Below, piece after piece: positions 33,116 to 44,439 of a stretch of DNA of 64,000 nucleotides. The notes beneath the pieces are model-generated. The model ran no database searches and was not told the DNA's origin. It saw nothing but the letters and a program-made list of their open reading frames with translations. Origin of the DNA: Neoceratodus forsteri (taxonomy: Eukaryota; Chordata; Ceratodontiformes; Ceratodontidae); contig CM057458.1 of the NCBI GenBank assembly GCA_016271365.2, positions 199,612,501 to 199,676,500 on the forward strand. Direction: 5' to 3'. The position numbers were made by a program, and so were the translations under genes. Position 1 is the first letter of the stretch. Every line of letters starts with the position of its first letter.

Positions 33116-33720
33116 GGTTATACTGCCCTTATATCTTGTAAAGGTCACTGGTGAGGCCACATCTAGAGTATGGAGTTAGATACTGGCTCCCAAACCTTAA
33201 AAAAGACATCTACCTGCTGGAGACAGGCCAGAGGAGGGCAACAATAGATGACTGCAGTTCAGCATGGTAAAACATATGAAGACAGATTGAGGGCCCTGAA
33301 TATGTACTCCCTGGAGGACAGGAGGGAGAGAGGGAACTTGATAGAGACCTTCAAGAACTTGAAAGGGGTAAATAGAGTGGATAAGGAGGGTCTCTCTTTA
33401 AGATAAATGGCAGCTAAAACATGAGGGACACAGTCTTAAGCTGGAGGAGGGGAGGTTTAGGAGGGAGGTTAGGAAGCACTTCTTCATGGAGGGGCTAGTG
33501 GCCAGTTGGAATACATTGCTTTAAGAAGTGGTCTTGATGAAGATGGTGGGCAGTTTCAAGGAGGCTGGGATAGGCATAAGGGGAAGTATGGGTCATGGGA
33601 TGGGCAGATGGAAAGGATGAGCTGAATGGGGGACAGGGCCAGTACCATAAGCTGAGGACCATGCAATGCAAGCAGACTAGACAGTCCAAATAACCTTATT
33701 CTTCTGGCTTCTTCATATGT
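33116..33720 (+). pseudogene. CR1-type LINE 3' end
   Basis: The coding remnant reads [34 protein letters not shown] sequence, then YEDRLRALNMYSLEDRRERGNLIETFK, then FRREVRKHFFMEGLVASWN. The 3' untranslated part ends near 33715 in CTTCTTCATATGTATG. It belongs to a CR1 subfamily different from the one with the TTTCTATG tail. Confidence 0.7.
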
Positions 33721-33847
33721 ATGTTTGTTTGAGTGAGGGGGGGAAGTGAGGGTGAAAACCCATCTACACAGTAGGTTATGGGGTACAGTAGGGTAGGGTA
33801 AAGACAGGGAGACTGAATAGACCAATGTTCGTTTTCTGCTGACATGG

Positions 33848-36830
33848 TACATGTTTCATAGAAACATAGAAACATAGAATTTGACAGCAGATAAGGACCG
33901 CTTGGCTCACCCAGTCTGCCCATTTCCCTACCTAGTGGATAAGCTGCAGATCCTAGTTAACTAGCAGCCTACTTCTTCCTACCCCAACCCCCTAGAATTG
34001 CCTTATGACTGTCCCATGCATGCTTGAATTCCACCACTGTTTTTGACTCCACAACCTCCTCTGGAAGGCTGTTCCATGCATCCACAACCCTCTCTGTGAA
34101 AAAATACTTCCTTAAATTACCTCTGAGCCACCCCATCTTCAAATTGTGCCCCCTTGTTCTTGCACACCTCTTTTTTGAAAGATGCTACCCTCTTGGACTT
34201 TGTTGATTCCCTTGCGGTACTTGAAAGTTTCTATCATGTCCCCCCTCTCCCTCCTTTCCTCGAGGCTATACATATTAAGCTCCTTAAGTCTCTCTTCATA
34301 TGTCTTCCGGTTGCTGACCCTGCACCATTTTAGTTGCCCTCCTCTGGACAGCTTCCATCCTGTCTGTGTCTTTGCGGAGATTGGGTCTCCAGAACTGCAC
34401 GCAGTACTACAGATGGGGTCTCATCAGCTGTCTATACAGAGGGATAACTTCCTGTTTTCTACTGGTGATGCCTCTCCCTATGCATTCCAGTATCCCCCCA
34501 GCCCTCCTTGCTGCCCTCTCACATTGCTTGCCCACCTTTAGGTCATCTGATATGACTACCCCCAGGTCCCTTTCCATTTTTGTTGTTGTTAGTATCTCAC
34601 CCCCCATTGTGTACTCTTCCCCTGGGTTTTTATTTACCAGGTGCATTACCTTGCACTTCTTGTGCATCAACTCTGTTGCAGATGTTTGTGTCATCTGCAA
34701 AGAGTCATACTTTTCCTTCCAGTCCCTCTACAATGTCGCTTATAAAGACATTGAAGAGGACCGGTCCTAATACTGAACCCTGCGGTACCCCACTAGTAAC
34801 CCCACTTTCTTCAGAGTGGACTCCATTTAGTATTACTCTGTGTCCTATTCTCCAGCCAATTCTTTACCCAGGCTGTCATCTTGGGACCCACTCCCAGGCT
34901 GGCTAACTTGTATATTAATCTTTTGTGTGGGACTGTGTCAAATGCCTTGCTAAAGTATTGGTAGGCCATGTCCACAGCCCCTCCCTGATCTATTACTTTG
35001 GTCACCCAGTCAAAGAAATCTATCAGATTTGTCTGGCATGAACTTCCTGCTGTGAATCCATGCTACCTTGGGTCCTGTGCCCCTCTGGCCTCTAGATACT
35101 CGACAATTCTTTCCTTCAGAAGTGATTCCATCATTTTCCCTACCACTGAGGTTAAACTAACAGGTCTGTAGTTTCTGCTTCTGCCTTGCTCCCACTTTTG
35201 TGAAGGGGAATCACATCTGCCCTCCTCCAGTCCTCGGGTACCACCCCATCCTCCCATGATTTGTTAAAGAGGGTAGTCAGTGGTGTCACTAGTTCTACCC
35301 TTAGTTCTTTTAGAATTCTGGGATGAATCCCATCAGGCCCCATTGCTTTGTCCACCTTCAGTTTTAAGAGTTCTTCAGAACCCTTTCTTCTGTAAATGGG
35401 CTGGTATAAACTTCCGTATCCAGAGTGTTTCTACTGTTTGTTTTAGGTACCTCCCCTCTTCCTTTGTAAATACTGAGCAAAATATTTGTTTAGTATCTCT
35501 GCCTTTTCACAGTCGCCTCTGCCCACCCACCCTCCCTCCCTTTATTAAGTCTCACTATCCCTCCCTTGGTCTTCCTTTGCTCTCTGATGTACCTATAAAA
35601 GGTTTTATCCCCTTCTTAACTGAGTTGGCTATCTTTTCCTCAGTTCGGGCCTTTGCTATTCTGACTGCCTTCCCAGCTTCCTTTTGCTTTAACTGATATA
35701 GTTCTCTGTCCTGCTCCTTCTGTGATTCCTTGTACTTCCTGAATGCTTTCTTTTTCTCTTGACCCTTCACTGCCACTTCCTTTGAGAACCATAGTGGTTT
35801 CTTACATCGTTTCATTTTGTTTATTTGCTTCACACAAATGCTTGTTACCTCTGTGATGGTAGTTTTTATTATTCCCCATTGTTCTTCCACCCCTCCTTCC
35901 TGCCCATTTGCTAGTGCATTCCTTAGGCACTCACCCATTTTGACAAAGTCAGCCCTCCTAAAGTCCAGTACTTTTGCCTTTGTATGGCTCGACTCTATTG
36001 CTGTGTTTATTGTGAACCATACTGTTCGATGGTCGCTAGTTCCCAGATGGCTACCCACTTCTACATCTGTGATCCTCTCTTCATCTCCATTTGAGAGAAC
36101 CAGGTCTAAGATTGCTCCCTCTCGAGTGGGCTCCAATACTAGTTGTCTAAGGCATGCCCCCTGTTGGGCATCTAGAATAACCCCACTCTTCACAGTGGCT
36201 GCTGCAACTGCACTCCAGTTAACATCTGGCATATTCAGATCACCCATCAGCAATATCTTCCCTTTTTCTGCCATTCTAAGTATACTTTCTATCATTTCCT
36301 TGTCCATTTACTCCCCCTGAGAAGGGAGTCTGTATACAACCCCTGTGCGGATTGTGGTGCCATTGCCGGTCCCACAGTGCTGCTTCTCCTCCCTGTTTTC
36401 CCTTTTTATTCTGTTGCTTTGATTCCTTCCCTTATGTAAAGAGCGATTCCTCCTCCTCTTTTACCCTCCAGTGCCTCCTGTAGATAGTGTATCCTGGTAT
36501 GTTTACGTCTCAGTCATGGTTTTGTGTGTACCATGTTTCTGTGACTGCCACGATATCCAGATGTTCCTCCTCCATCAAGGCCACTAATTCAGGAAGCTTG
36601 TTACTCAGTCTACGGGCATTGGTACTCATTGCTGTCCATTTTTTATGGCTTTACCTTCTTTTGCAGCATCCCCCACTGACCTTTCTACCTCAGTCTTTTT
36701 CTCATTTAGTACCCTGTTTTGTAGGGAGAGGCTGGGATTTTCCTGCAGCTTATCAGTGCCTCCCTTATCAGTGCCAATCAGTTATCAGTTTCAATGTGGA
36801 CCTGCTTTATTAATGGGGTAATGTTGACCA
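33848..36830 (-). pseudogene. CR1 LINE with nearly full-length ORF2 (antisense)
   Basis: Reading from about 36630 down: start of the endonuclease (MSTNARRLSNKLPELVALMEEEHLDIVAVTETW), ILLMGDLNMPDVNW (about 36250), GSHLGTSDHRTVWF (about 36040), a Lys/Glu-rich linker (35815-35560), RT with GPDGIHPRILKELRVELVTPL (about 35340), AYQYFSKAFDTVPHKRL (about 34950), [15 protein letters not shown] (about 34780), the FADDT region (about 34690), and the C-terminal EYCVQFWRP..RK region (about 34380). The 3' end carries repeated ATAGAAAC (33858-33880 on the plus strand). The frame at 36307-35555 is open for 250 codons. A Leu-for-Phe change is seen in GDFN. Shifts near 35550, 35250 and 34800 inactivate it. 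Confidence 0.88.
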
Positions 36831-36834
36831 AGAC

Positions 36835-37130
36835 CCTTAGGAAAATCCCCGTCTCTTATGATAAGTGCCATAGGATCTTTAATTTTCACCTGAACAGCCA
36901 CCGGTGATGGGAAAAAAGGACTTCTGTAAATATCTCATCCGAAAAATGGAAGGTCAACACTCCAGCAGTCCCATAGTGCTGCAGTGTTGCGCCTGTATTG
37001 GATATTAGCTGTGTTAGTATTGGGTGTATCAGCCCAAGTTCATGGTGTGGAGAAAGAACAAAGAACCTTCTGATCTTCTGGCCCCAGAGGCAACTGTGCA
37101 TACTATGGTGTCACTGACAGTACTGGCATA
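36835..37130 (+). repeat. possible ancient vertebrate interspersed repeat
   Basis: The phrases GGATCTTTAATTTTCACCTGAACAG, ATCTCATCCGAAAAATGGA, CTCCAGCAGTCCCATAGTGCTGCAGTGTTGCGC and CCTTCTGATCTTCTGGCCCCAGAGGCAACTGTG-like text follow the order of a repeat I remember from several vertebrate genomes (its CATCCGAAAGAC phrase). This is from memory, without alignment. It lies between the CR1 copy and the right inverted arm. Confidence 0.35.
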
Positions 37131-37324
37131 GAGGTGGCTATTCTTCAGTTAGTTAGATGGTTTACCAGTTTGTGATGTGGTAATTTTCTAGTACCAGTAC
37201 ACCAGAACATGCTTCTAACTTGGTCTGACTATTGGAATCCTCCAAGGGTGACCTTAACATTGTTTACTTTTTTCTTCATAGGTTATTCCTGAAGAAGACC
37301 CTATATCCAACACATCAATTATAA

Positions 37325-39504
37325 CTTTTTTTATGTTTGCTTGCACGCATGCGCAAGAAACATTTTGTGGCAGCTTGCTGGAGTAGCATGTTGTGGAGGT
37401 GCAGCAGTGTAGTGGCCAATGCCGCCACTGCTTTTTTGGGCTTGTTTCTGTGGCACCAATGAATGATCATGCTGTCTATGACAGCAGTTGAGAAGCGTGC
37501 CACCAACTTGAAAGAAATACTCTGCTGCAATGAGAGACAGGCTCGTCATTGCAGCAGCAGATCTGATACACCTTCATTACGTGCCGTTCCTGGTGAAACA
37601 TTTCAATAAACATGGGGGCAGCTCCCACCATCTGCCTCTCATAGTCCCTAGAAAGCTGATGTTGGGGGTGCCCAATCCCCCTGTTGGCATGCCCACTCCT
37701 CAGTTTGTTTGCTGACGATGTCCCCCTTGTTTTATTTGTCTACCGAGGGGGGCACCCAATCCCCCTTGCCATCATGCCCTACTGCAAACACAAACACACT
37801 TTCTTTGCTGATGGAGTGCCCAATCCCCATTGGCTTCAGTCCCTCCTGCCAAATAAAACACAGGTGGCACTCTGGGAGCCCATCTCAGTGTGCCCAAATG
37901 TATTTGGTAAACCTGTAAAAAAAAAAACAAGACATCCCATGCCATTCTGTTTCTCCCCCCGTAAAACAGAAAACAGTCTCTCATGATCATGACCCCCCCA
38001 ACCTGCACCCACCCTCTGTGCATCACATCTTCCTGCACCGCCCCACCCCTCATCTCTGGAGCCCGGCACGATGATCTTCAGAGGAGCGGGAGACGTTTGA
38101 ACTCTTCAATAGCCGACCGTGAATTGAAGAAAATCATAGTAAGCTGCACAGTATAACGGCATCAATGGGGGGGGGGTCAACGTAGGTGGATATCTCAGCC
38201 ATTTTTGTGACTTTTGGCTCCAAATTTTCAACATGGGGTTCTAAGGACCCCACCTCATGAACTCAGTCACTGTCATTTCATTATTTGGTCCTGAAAGGTG
38301 ATTTTGCGGTCACTGTATGGAATCACCTTCCGGGACAAATTAACAAAACAACAGTGTCACTGTTCATGAGGTGGGCTCCCAAAAGGCCGATGCTGAAAAT
38401 TTGGTGAAACAATTCCCCAAAATGACTGTGTTATGAGTGTGCATTTCGCAGTTCTCACACACGCTCATAACTTCGAGAATTTTTAATATTTTCACTCCAG
38501 ATTTTCAGTATTGCCATTTCCCACACCTCCTTATGAACAGTACAGCTGTCATTTTTCACATCCTGCCCGAAATGTGTTTTTGTACATCTGGTGCACAATA
38601 GCGCAGTCGCTATGGGAAATCAATGTTCAAGACAGATTAAGAAAATCACAATGACAGTCTTCATAAGGAGAGGTCCCAAAAAGCCCATGTTGCAAATTTG
38701 GTGAAAGAATTCCAAAAAATGATTGCGTTACCAGTGTGCATTACGCAGTTTCTACGCACGCTCATAACTTCACCAATTTTTTATATTTTTTACTCCAGAT
38801 TTTCAACATTGGCATTTTTGCACACCACCTTATGAACAGTACAGCTGTTATTTTTCACATCTTGCCCAAAACATGTTTTCGCACCTGTGTCGCACAATGG
38901 GCACGGTCACTGTGTGAAATCAACTTTTGGGACAGAGTAACAAAATTACAGTGCCACTGTTCATGAGAAGAGGTCACAAAAAGCCCATGTTGAAAACTTG
39001 GAGTGAAAATACCAAGAAACGTCTGGGACATTGGGGTTTCTGACCTTAATGCCCTACCCTGTAGGGAATGACAGGTGTCAGGGGTGTGACTTGGAATTGT
39101 CAACAGTAATGCTCATGCTGTTCCACCACCACCCCCACCCTGCAGCCAGAGACAGGCATCAAGGTGTGCCTTGGACTCTTCGGCCCCAAAGTTCACCCCA
39201 TTCTCCTATACTGCACCCATTTCAGCATATTTCCTTATGGCATGGGGTGAGTGTAAAGCCTGAAGACCCCAAGGCACACCTCAACACTTGTCAGTGTCTG
39301 CAGGGTAGGGTGAGGTGAAATGGCATGAGTGTTATGGGCAATAACCCAAAGGCACACCCCAATGCCTGTCCATCTCTGCAGGTTGGGGGTGGGGTTGGCG
39401 TCAGTTCAATACTTCACTGCCATTCCTATTATGCATCTGTCTAACTCCTGCACTTCCAATGCTAATGCCAGCAAGCAAACAATCAGCATTGACAAATGCT
39501 TGTT
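37325..39504 (-). repeat. right arm of the large inverted repeat (hairpin-unit family, copy 3)
   Basis: This is the inverse of the left arm: inner end with CTTGCACGCATGCGCAAGAAAC at 37338-37361, GC-rich part with irregular copies of the 107-bp repeat (37650-37880), GC-rich block at about 38070-38130, three units of about 297 bp with junctions near 38390, 38688 and 38985, and the two outer blocks to 39504. The donor-like GTAAGT seen in the other copies is changed here to a GAGATGAGG context. Confidence 0.75.
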
Positions 39505-39507
39505 TTA

Positions 39508-41185
39508 CATTGTCAGTGTACATTTAAGGTAGCCTTTTAATTATACTTGCAACCCACACACTTATGCAGTGCTCTTTTTCTGTATTCTTGTATGATCCTA
39601 AAGTCATGAGTAACGTCTTAAAAGTTTATTAAACTGTTATTTTCTCCATTGCAAGGCCTTAAAAAGTAAGGAAAAGATAATAAAGGCAGTACAAAAGAGG
39701 AGTGACTGACTTGTAAAGGGCTGACACATTCATTTTCCTTTGATCTGTGTTCTGAGACTCTGCATCGATGGATGAGATTCATAAACTTGAAATCTGCCTT
39801 TATTGAATTGGGAGCCATGGTAGCAATACATTTTTCAAGAGAAACTCTATTTGTTCAAAGACCTCAATGAAGCAAGCGCTACTATAACCTAAATAAGAGA
39901 AATGGCAGAAAAGGAGGCAGTGTTTGATACTGGTAAGCAAGCTGATGCAACTGTCAATGTGTTTGCTACTCTGTCTAGGCTAGAACCTTTTATATATTAA
40001 CTGTCCTTTTGCTGGCTTGGTCTAGCATATAATTATTTAATTTTGTTACTGTAGTTGATATAGGAATACTGCAACTGAATGAATGAATTGTATTTTTATG
40101 GTCTTTATGAGCAATCTTGAACTTTGCAGTGAATGATGTCAGAAAATTAGATAAAGGATGCTTAAATCTTTTGAACTATTAAAATATATTTCAAACTAGA
40201 TTTTCTAGCAAAATATAAATATTGTAGCTAGATGGTTTGTTTCAGTATAGGATATGAAGTATAGTATATTAGCTTCCATCTTTCTAAATGAGGGATTGTT
40301 TTAAGAAAGTATTGAATATAATATAAATCTGTCAGTCTGGTAGAAAGACTAAAAACATATTTCTTGGGTGATGTATAATTCTGAAATGCATACAGCAGAA
40401 TGTTACATCCTAGCCAGCTTATTAGAATTCTGAAATGCATACAGCAGAATGTTACATCCTAGCCAGCTTATTAGATCTTCAGTTTGAGGACAAATCTGGG
40501 GCTTTCTTTGATGTCCAAGGCAAGGATAAACAGTCCTATAAAGATTGGCTTATCCATCTGATCTCTGCATGTACAGTATGCCCAAAATATGGCTAGAGCT
40601 ACAGGCTAGAAGAAGATCCACCATCGACATTTGCACTCTCTGGGATAGACAAAGTGAAGGGGGACAGAGGGATCCCATGGATCCCAAGGTGTTCCTGATG
40701 ATGGTGACTATGATGGGGGCAGTTCATCTTTGTTCTCGAGTCAATTCAGAATGATTTCTACAACAAAAAGAGGACAACAGTCGATGACAAACCACTGTGT
40801 GAAAAGCTGCCTATGTTTTGATTAAAAAGACTAGCATGTAATAGTGGTACTGGAGATGCCAGCATTTAAAATGGTGCAGCACTAGCAGAAGCAGATAATC
40901 CTCAATTGTACTGATAGTAGAAAAATACAATTTAGCCCTCTTTGACAGAGGTACCCATTGAGTACCATAGTTGCCTTCATGCTAGTCCATATACAAAGAG
41001 AATCACCAGTGCTGGAGGCAGAATAGTTAACAACAAAGTTACCCCCTTTCAACAAGACCAGCTCCCATCATAGGTTTATGGAAAACTCAGTTGCTTATAC
41101 TACCTGCTCAAACACAGGAAGGGGAAGAGATGGGTGGTGAGGGCTTCTGTGTTCATTAGTTACTGGTACCCTCATTCATTAGTTA
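39508..41185. other. no recognised gene; AT-rich
   Basis: No frame exceeds about 70 codons and no repeat family is recognised, apart from the 49-bp duplication listed separately. It could be genuine host intergenic DNA. Confidence 0.5.
40378..40475 (+). repeat. exact 49-bp tandem duplication
   Basis: The segment ATTCTGAAATGCATACAGCA through CTTATTAGA occurs twice in immediate succession without a visible difference (40378-40426 and 40427-40475). It is a recent slip duplication or an assembly artefact. Confidence 0.9.
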
Positions 41186-41189
41186 CCAT

Positions 41190-41551
41190 TAGTGCTGTGC
41201 GGAATGTGGAATTCTGCCTGCAAAATTAACATGGAATGACCATTCTGCCAGTGGAATTTCTACCGGAAATTTGCAGTTTGTTCTGCAGAATACCGCCTAC
41301 TGTGATCCACAGAATAATATTCCATGGAACAGCATTTTTCAGCAGAAAAGTATTCCACAACAATTTCCTCAAAAAATATTGAGATCTGTGGAATAATATT
41401 CTGTGAAACAGCATTTTTTCTGTGGAAAATTATTCCACAGCTATATTCTTCTTTGGAATTCCACCACTCTGTCTCTGGTAAAATTCAACAGACTTTCAAA
41501 AATTTCTTGGAATTTCAATCTGCTGGAATTTGAAAATTCTGCACAGCACTA
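41190..41551. mobile_element. hAT-like MITE, about 362 bp
   Basis: The termini TAGTGCTGTGCGGAAT (41190) and ATTCTGCACAGCACTA (ending at 41551) are inverted repeats. The flanks GTTACCAT (41182-41189) and GTTACCGC (41552-41559) match at six of eight positions, fitting an aged 8-bp hAT target duplication. The interior is AT-rich with imperfect inverted repeats of TGGAATATTATTC type and no coding capacity. Ends starting TAGTGCTGTGC resemble non-autonomous hAT elements known in vertebrates. Confidence 0.7.
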
Positions 41552-42049
41552 GTTACCGCTAGTTATCAGTCCATCATATTTGTGCTGCCAGGGTACTGTC
41601 TTGTCTCCTAGTCTTCTCCTCCTCTTTTAGCTGCCATGCTTTTTCCCCTCTTCTCTGCTCACTGCTCAGTAAAGTTTGTTTGGCTACAAAAGCCTAATAC
41701 AAAAAAATTGAATGTTTGACCAAGTTGTTTGACTACTCTGGACCTGATTGCAAGAGAGCGAGTAGAGCATGATGCAAACTGTGCCAATGCGTAAAGTTAT
41801 GACCAAACCCTTGCAACACGCGAGCTATGCCCTGTTCCAAGAGAAATGACAGTTATGACATAGAATACTGAATTACACATGTCGCAAGTTACACCCGCAA
41901 CTCATGGTGGAACTGGCAATAGCGGGCATAGCAGTTATGCATGTTGCAACCCTACAACCATATAGAAGTGCGCAAGTCGCAGACATGGCATAGGAGCTAT
42001 GCATGCGAGAAAGATGACAGGTAGCAGTGCAGAGACGACAAGTGCAACA

Positions 42050-43475
42050 AAACAGAGAAAGTGGAATTTTACCCACAAGGAGACAGATGTTATCCTCGAG
42101 GAACCTGAGGCCCAGACTGACCTCCTAATGGGCAAGGGAGGGGAATGAGATCTGCGCTGCAAGTGCCAGCAGGCATGGGAGGAGGTGGCCAAAAAGGTGA
42201 ATGTGTTGGCCAATGCAAAGTGCACTGTGCATGACCTCCAGAAGTGGTTCAGTGACCTCAAGTGCCACGCAAAGGCCAAGGAAGCCTATAACAGGTAGTA
42301 GGCATCAGCAACAGGAGGTGGGCCACAGGAGGAGAGACCCCTCAGTCACCATGAGGAGAGGATACTGGTTTTCCTGAGCCAGCACAGTGTCCATGGGGAT
42401 ACAGATCTGGATATGATGTGGATGGCTGCAGGGACAGGTAAGTGGATGACCAGCGCTGCTCCCAGTGCATGGGACAGTAATTCAGGGGTGGGACTGGAGG
42501 CATGTATGGAGGACATGACATGGTGGGGTAGCACTGATGCACTGTTGTTCCCCCAAAGGCACAGCAGCAGTGGACACAGGGGTAGAGGACAGTGGTGGCA
42601 CAGGCACTGAGCTGGAACCAGAAAGCATGCAGCCGACCACCTACCAGGCCTGTGTGCAGGCACAGACACATGTGATCACCTGCCTGGCTATGGTTGTAGA
42701 GGGGTCAGTGGCCCAGCAGACCAGGCAGGCAGACATACTGTCCATGGCGTTACAAGGTGCACTCACAGGCCAGCCAATGCGAGGCACACCAAGGAGGGGC
42801 ACCACCACACAGTCACCACAGGTGGTGCAACCGTCACCAGCACCACCTCAACAGCTCCCAACAGCTGTGGCAACAGCACCACTACCGCCAGGGACAGCAG
42901 GGCCAGCTACAACACCCGCCCTACTCCCCTCCCCCTCTTCCCCCTCCACCAACACCACCACCAGCAACACCAGCGCAACAGCCCCCCCCACCATCAGCAC
43001 CAGCAGTGGCACCACTGGCAGCCAGACTGCCAATGCAAACGGCTGCAATGACTCCCATCGCCATGGGGCATGCAGCAGTGGCTACAAGGTGCAGGACAAG
43101 TGCCAGATGTGGTGGGTTAGCAGCGACTGGCACAGTAGGACAGGACACAACCCAGGTGGCAGCACAACTGCAGGCTGCAGAAGACAGTGGGTCACACACC
43201 AGGGGACTGGGGACTGTGCCAGAACATGCACCAACCACCTCAGGGAGACGTGGAAGGCATCAGAGAATGGCAGTGCCGATGGGACCGCTGAACAGTGGTG
43301 GACCTGCAGGCATGCAGCAGGGGCAGGGGTGGGCCCATTGTTGCAACAGGGGCAGTTGAGCACACATCACAGGGTGCTGGGCAGGGTGAGTGAGCCCCCA
43401 AGTGCAGGAGAATGGGGCGGCTGCACCAGGCAGATGACTGACCGTGCCACTGTGGTGTGCCACTGCAATGGGTAG
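42050..43475 (+). pseudogene. Myb/SANT-like protein gene 1 of Harbinger element 1
   Basis: Exon 1 (about 42050-42437) carries a Myb/SANT-type domain: KWNFTHKETDVIL at the start, CQQAWEEVAKKVN in the middle and TVHDLQKWFSDLKCHAKAKEAYNR at the end, with the usual spaced Trp and Leu residues. Then comes LSHHEERILVFL.QHSVHGDTDLD. A GTAAGT donor lies at 42438 and a CCCCCAAAG acceptor at about 42559. Exon 2 continues as a long frame to 43475, rich in Pro, Thr and Gln. Stops at about 42150 and 42297 interrupt exon 1. In Harbinger systems the Myb-like partner binds transposon ends and carries the nuclease into the nucleus; that role is inferred here. Confidence 0.7.
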
Positions 43476-44439
43476 TGGGCGGTAGGCAGAGTGGCAGTAT
43501 GGGAGGTCACTGTGTATGGATGTGTGGTGTGTGAGGGGTGTGCATGTGTGTATGTGTATGTGTGCGTGCACTGCATGCAGGTGTGTGGGCACTGTTGAAC
43601 TGCACGAGTTGGGTGTGTATGCTGTGAACTGTCTCTGGGTGTGGGTATGTGTATATATGGGTATATTTCACAAATGTACTGTAGCACTGCACCATGTCAT
43701 AAAATAACTGAATATACACCGTGCATTATACATCTGTGTGGATTTACTCATTCCTACTGCTGTAATAGCAAGTGATGCATGTAGCATAGAACTGGTGCCT
43801 GGGTGGGTGCATGGTCCATATCACACATCCAAAACATAGGCCAAAAGTGTGTATAGGCTGCAACTGCAGCCTGCGGTGACATATTGCGCACCTGCAGGTT
43901 GCATGTACGCAGGCCGCAGGTGGATGTTGTCACGGTAGTCCGCACGTGTTGCCCACACATGTGCCATGTGCGAGGTGGGTCCATGAAGGCAAGAGAAAGG
44001 CCTCACAGCACACACACTGATCAGGCAGCAGAGGTCATAACAGCTGTGATACAGAGGGCAGCGTAGGGTTCCACTGTGCTGAACAGCTGCAGGGTGGCAA
44101 GCAAGGGTATAGGCAAGCATATTACTGCACATATTTGTGTAGAGTTGTTTTAAGTATCTGTCCCAAACCATGTGCCTTTCTGTTACCATTATCATTGTAA
44201 TCTGGAGTACCTGAGGTAGAGTAGGCTACTGAATAGTGTCTGTATCTGTTTAAACCTCTGTTATTCACAGCATATACATGTTTGCAGCCTGGTTAGAGAT
44301 TAGATGAGTCATCTGATATTCTGATTTGTTTGTCAATGGGGGGGCAGCAGTCTGAAAGGATGTGTACAGTTGCATAATGGGGGCAGCAGTTGGAGAGAGA
44401 GTGTTCAAGATGGACATATCTGGCTACACTTCTGGTGGT
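43476..44439. other. non-coding interior of Harbinger element 1
   Basis: TGTG-rich sequence (about 43500-43660) is followed by an ATAAAATAAC signal near 43698, possibly the polyadenylation site of the preceding SANT gene. No conserved protein is recognised. The small frames on both strands follow from the low-complexity composition. Confidence 0.5.

Larger units (their letters stand above)
29761..39504. mobile_element. large element bounded by long inverted arms of hairpin units
   Basis: The outer ends AACAAGCATTTGTCAATGC (29761) and its inverse (ending at 39504) are flanked on both sides by TTA (29758-29760 and 39505-39507), a possible 3-bp target duplication. Left arm 29761-32455 and right arm 37325-39504 are inverted copies of the same sequence in the same order. 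They differ mainly in the number of 295-bp units. The centre (about 4.9 kb) is occupied by an LTR-like repeat and several CR1 pieces. No transposase is visible, so the element is non-autonomous or has lost its gene. Long arms like these occur in MULE and foldback elements, but no motif ties it to either. Confidence 0.65.

Noticed and set aside
37265..37320. Similarity between TTCCTGAAGAAGACC...CATCAATT at 37275-37318 and TTTCCTAAAGAAGACC...CATCAATT at 61878-61914
   Set aside because: About 40 bp of partial similarity, too short to define a family or its ends.
29761..39504. The inverted arms as terminal repeats of a Polinton or other giant transposon
   Set aside because: No polymerase, integrase, ATPase or capsid-like frame is found between the arms; the centre is CR1 and other repeats.
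42537..43475. Pro/Thr/Ser-rich frame that looks mucin-like
   Set aside because: It follows a splice acceptor of the transposon SANT gene and lacks a signal peptide. The composition comes from CA-rich sequence.
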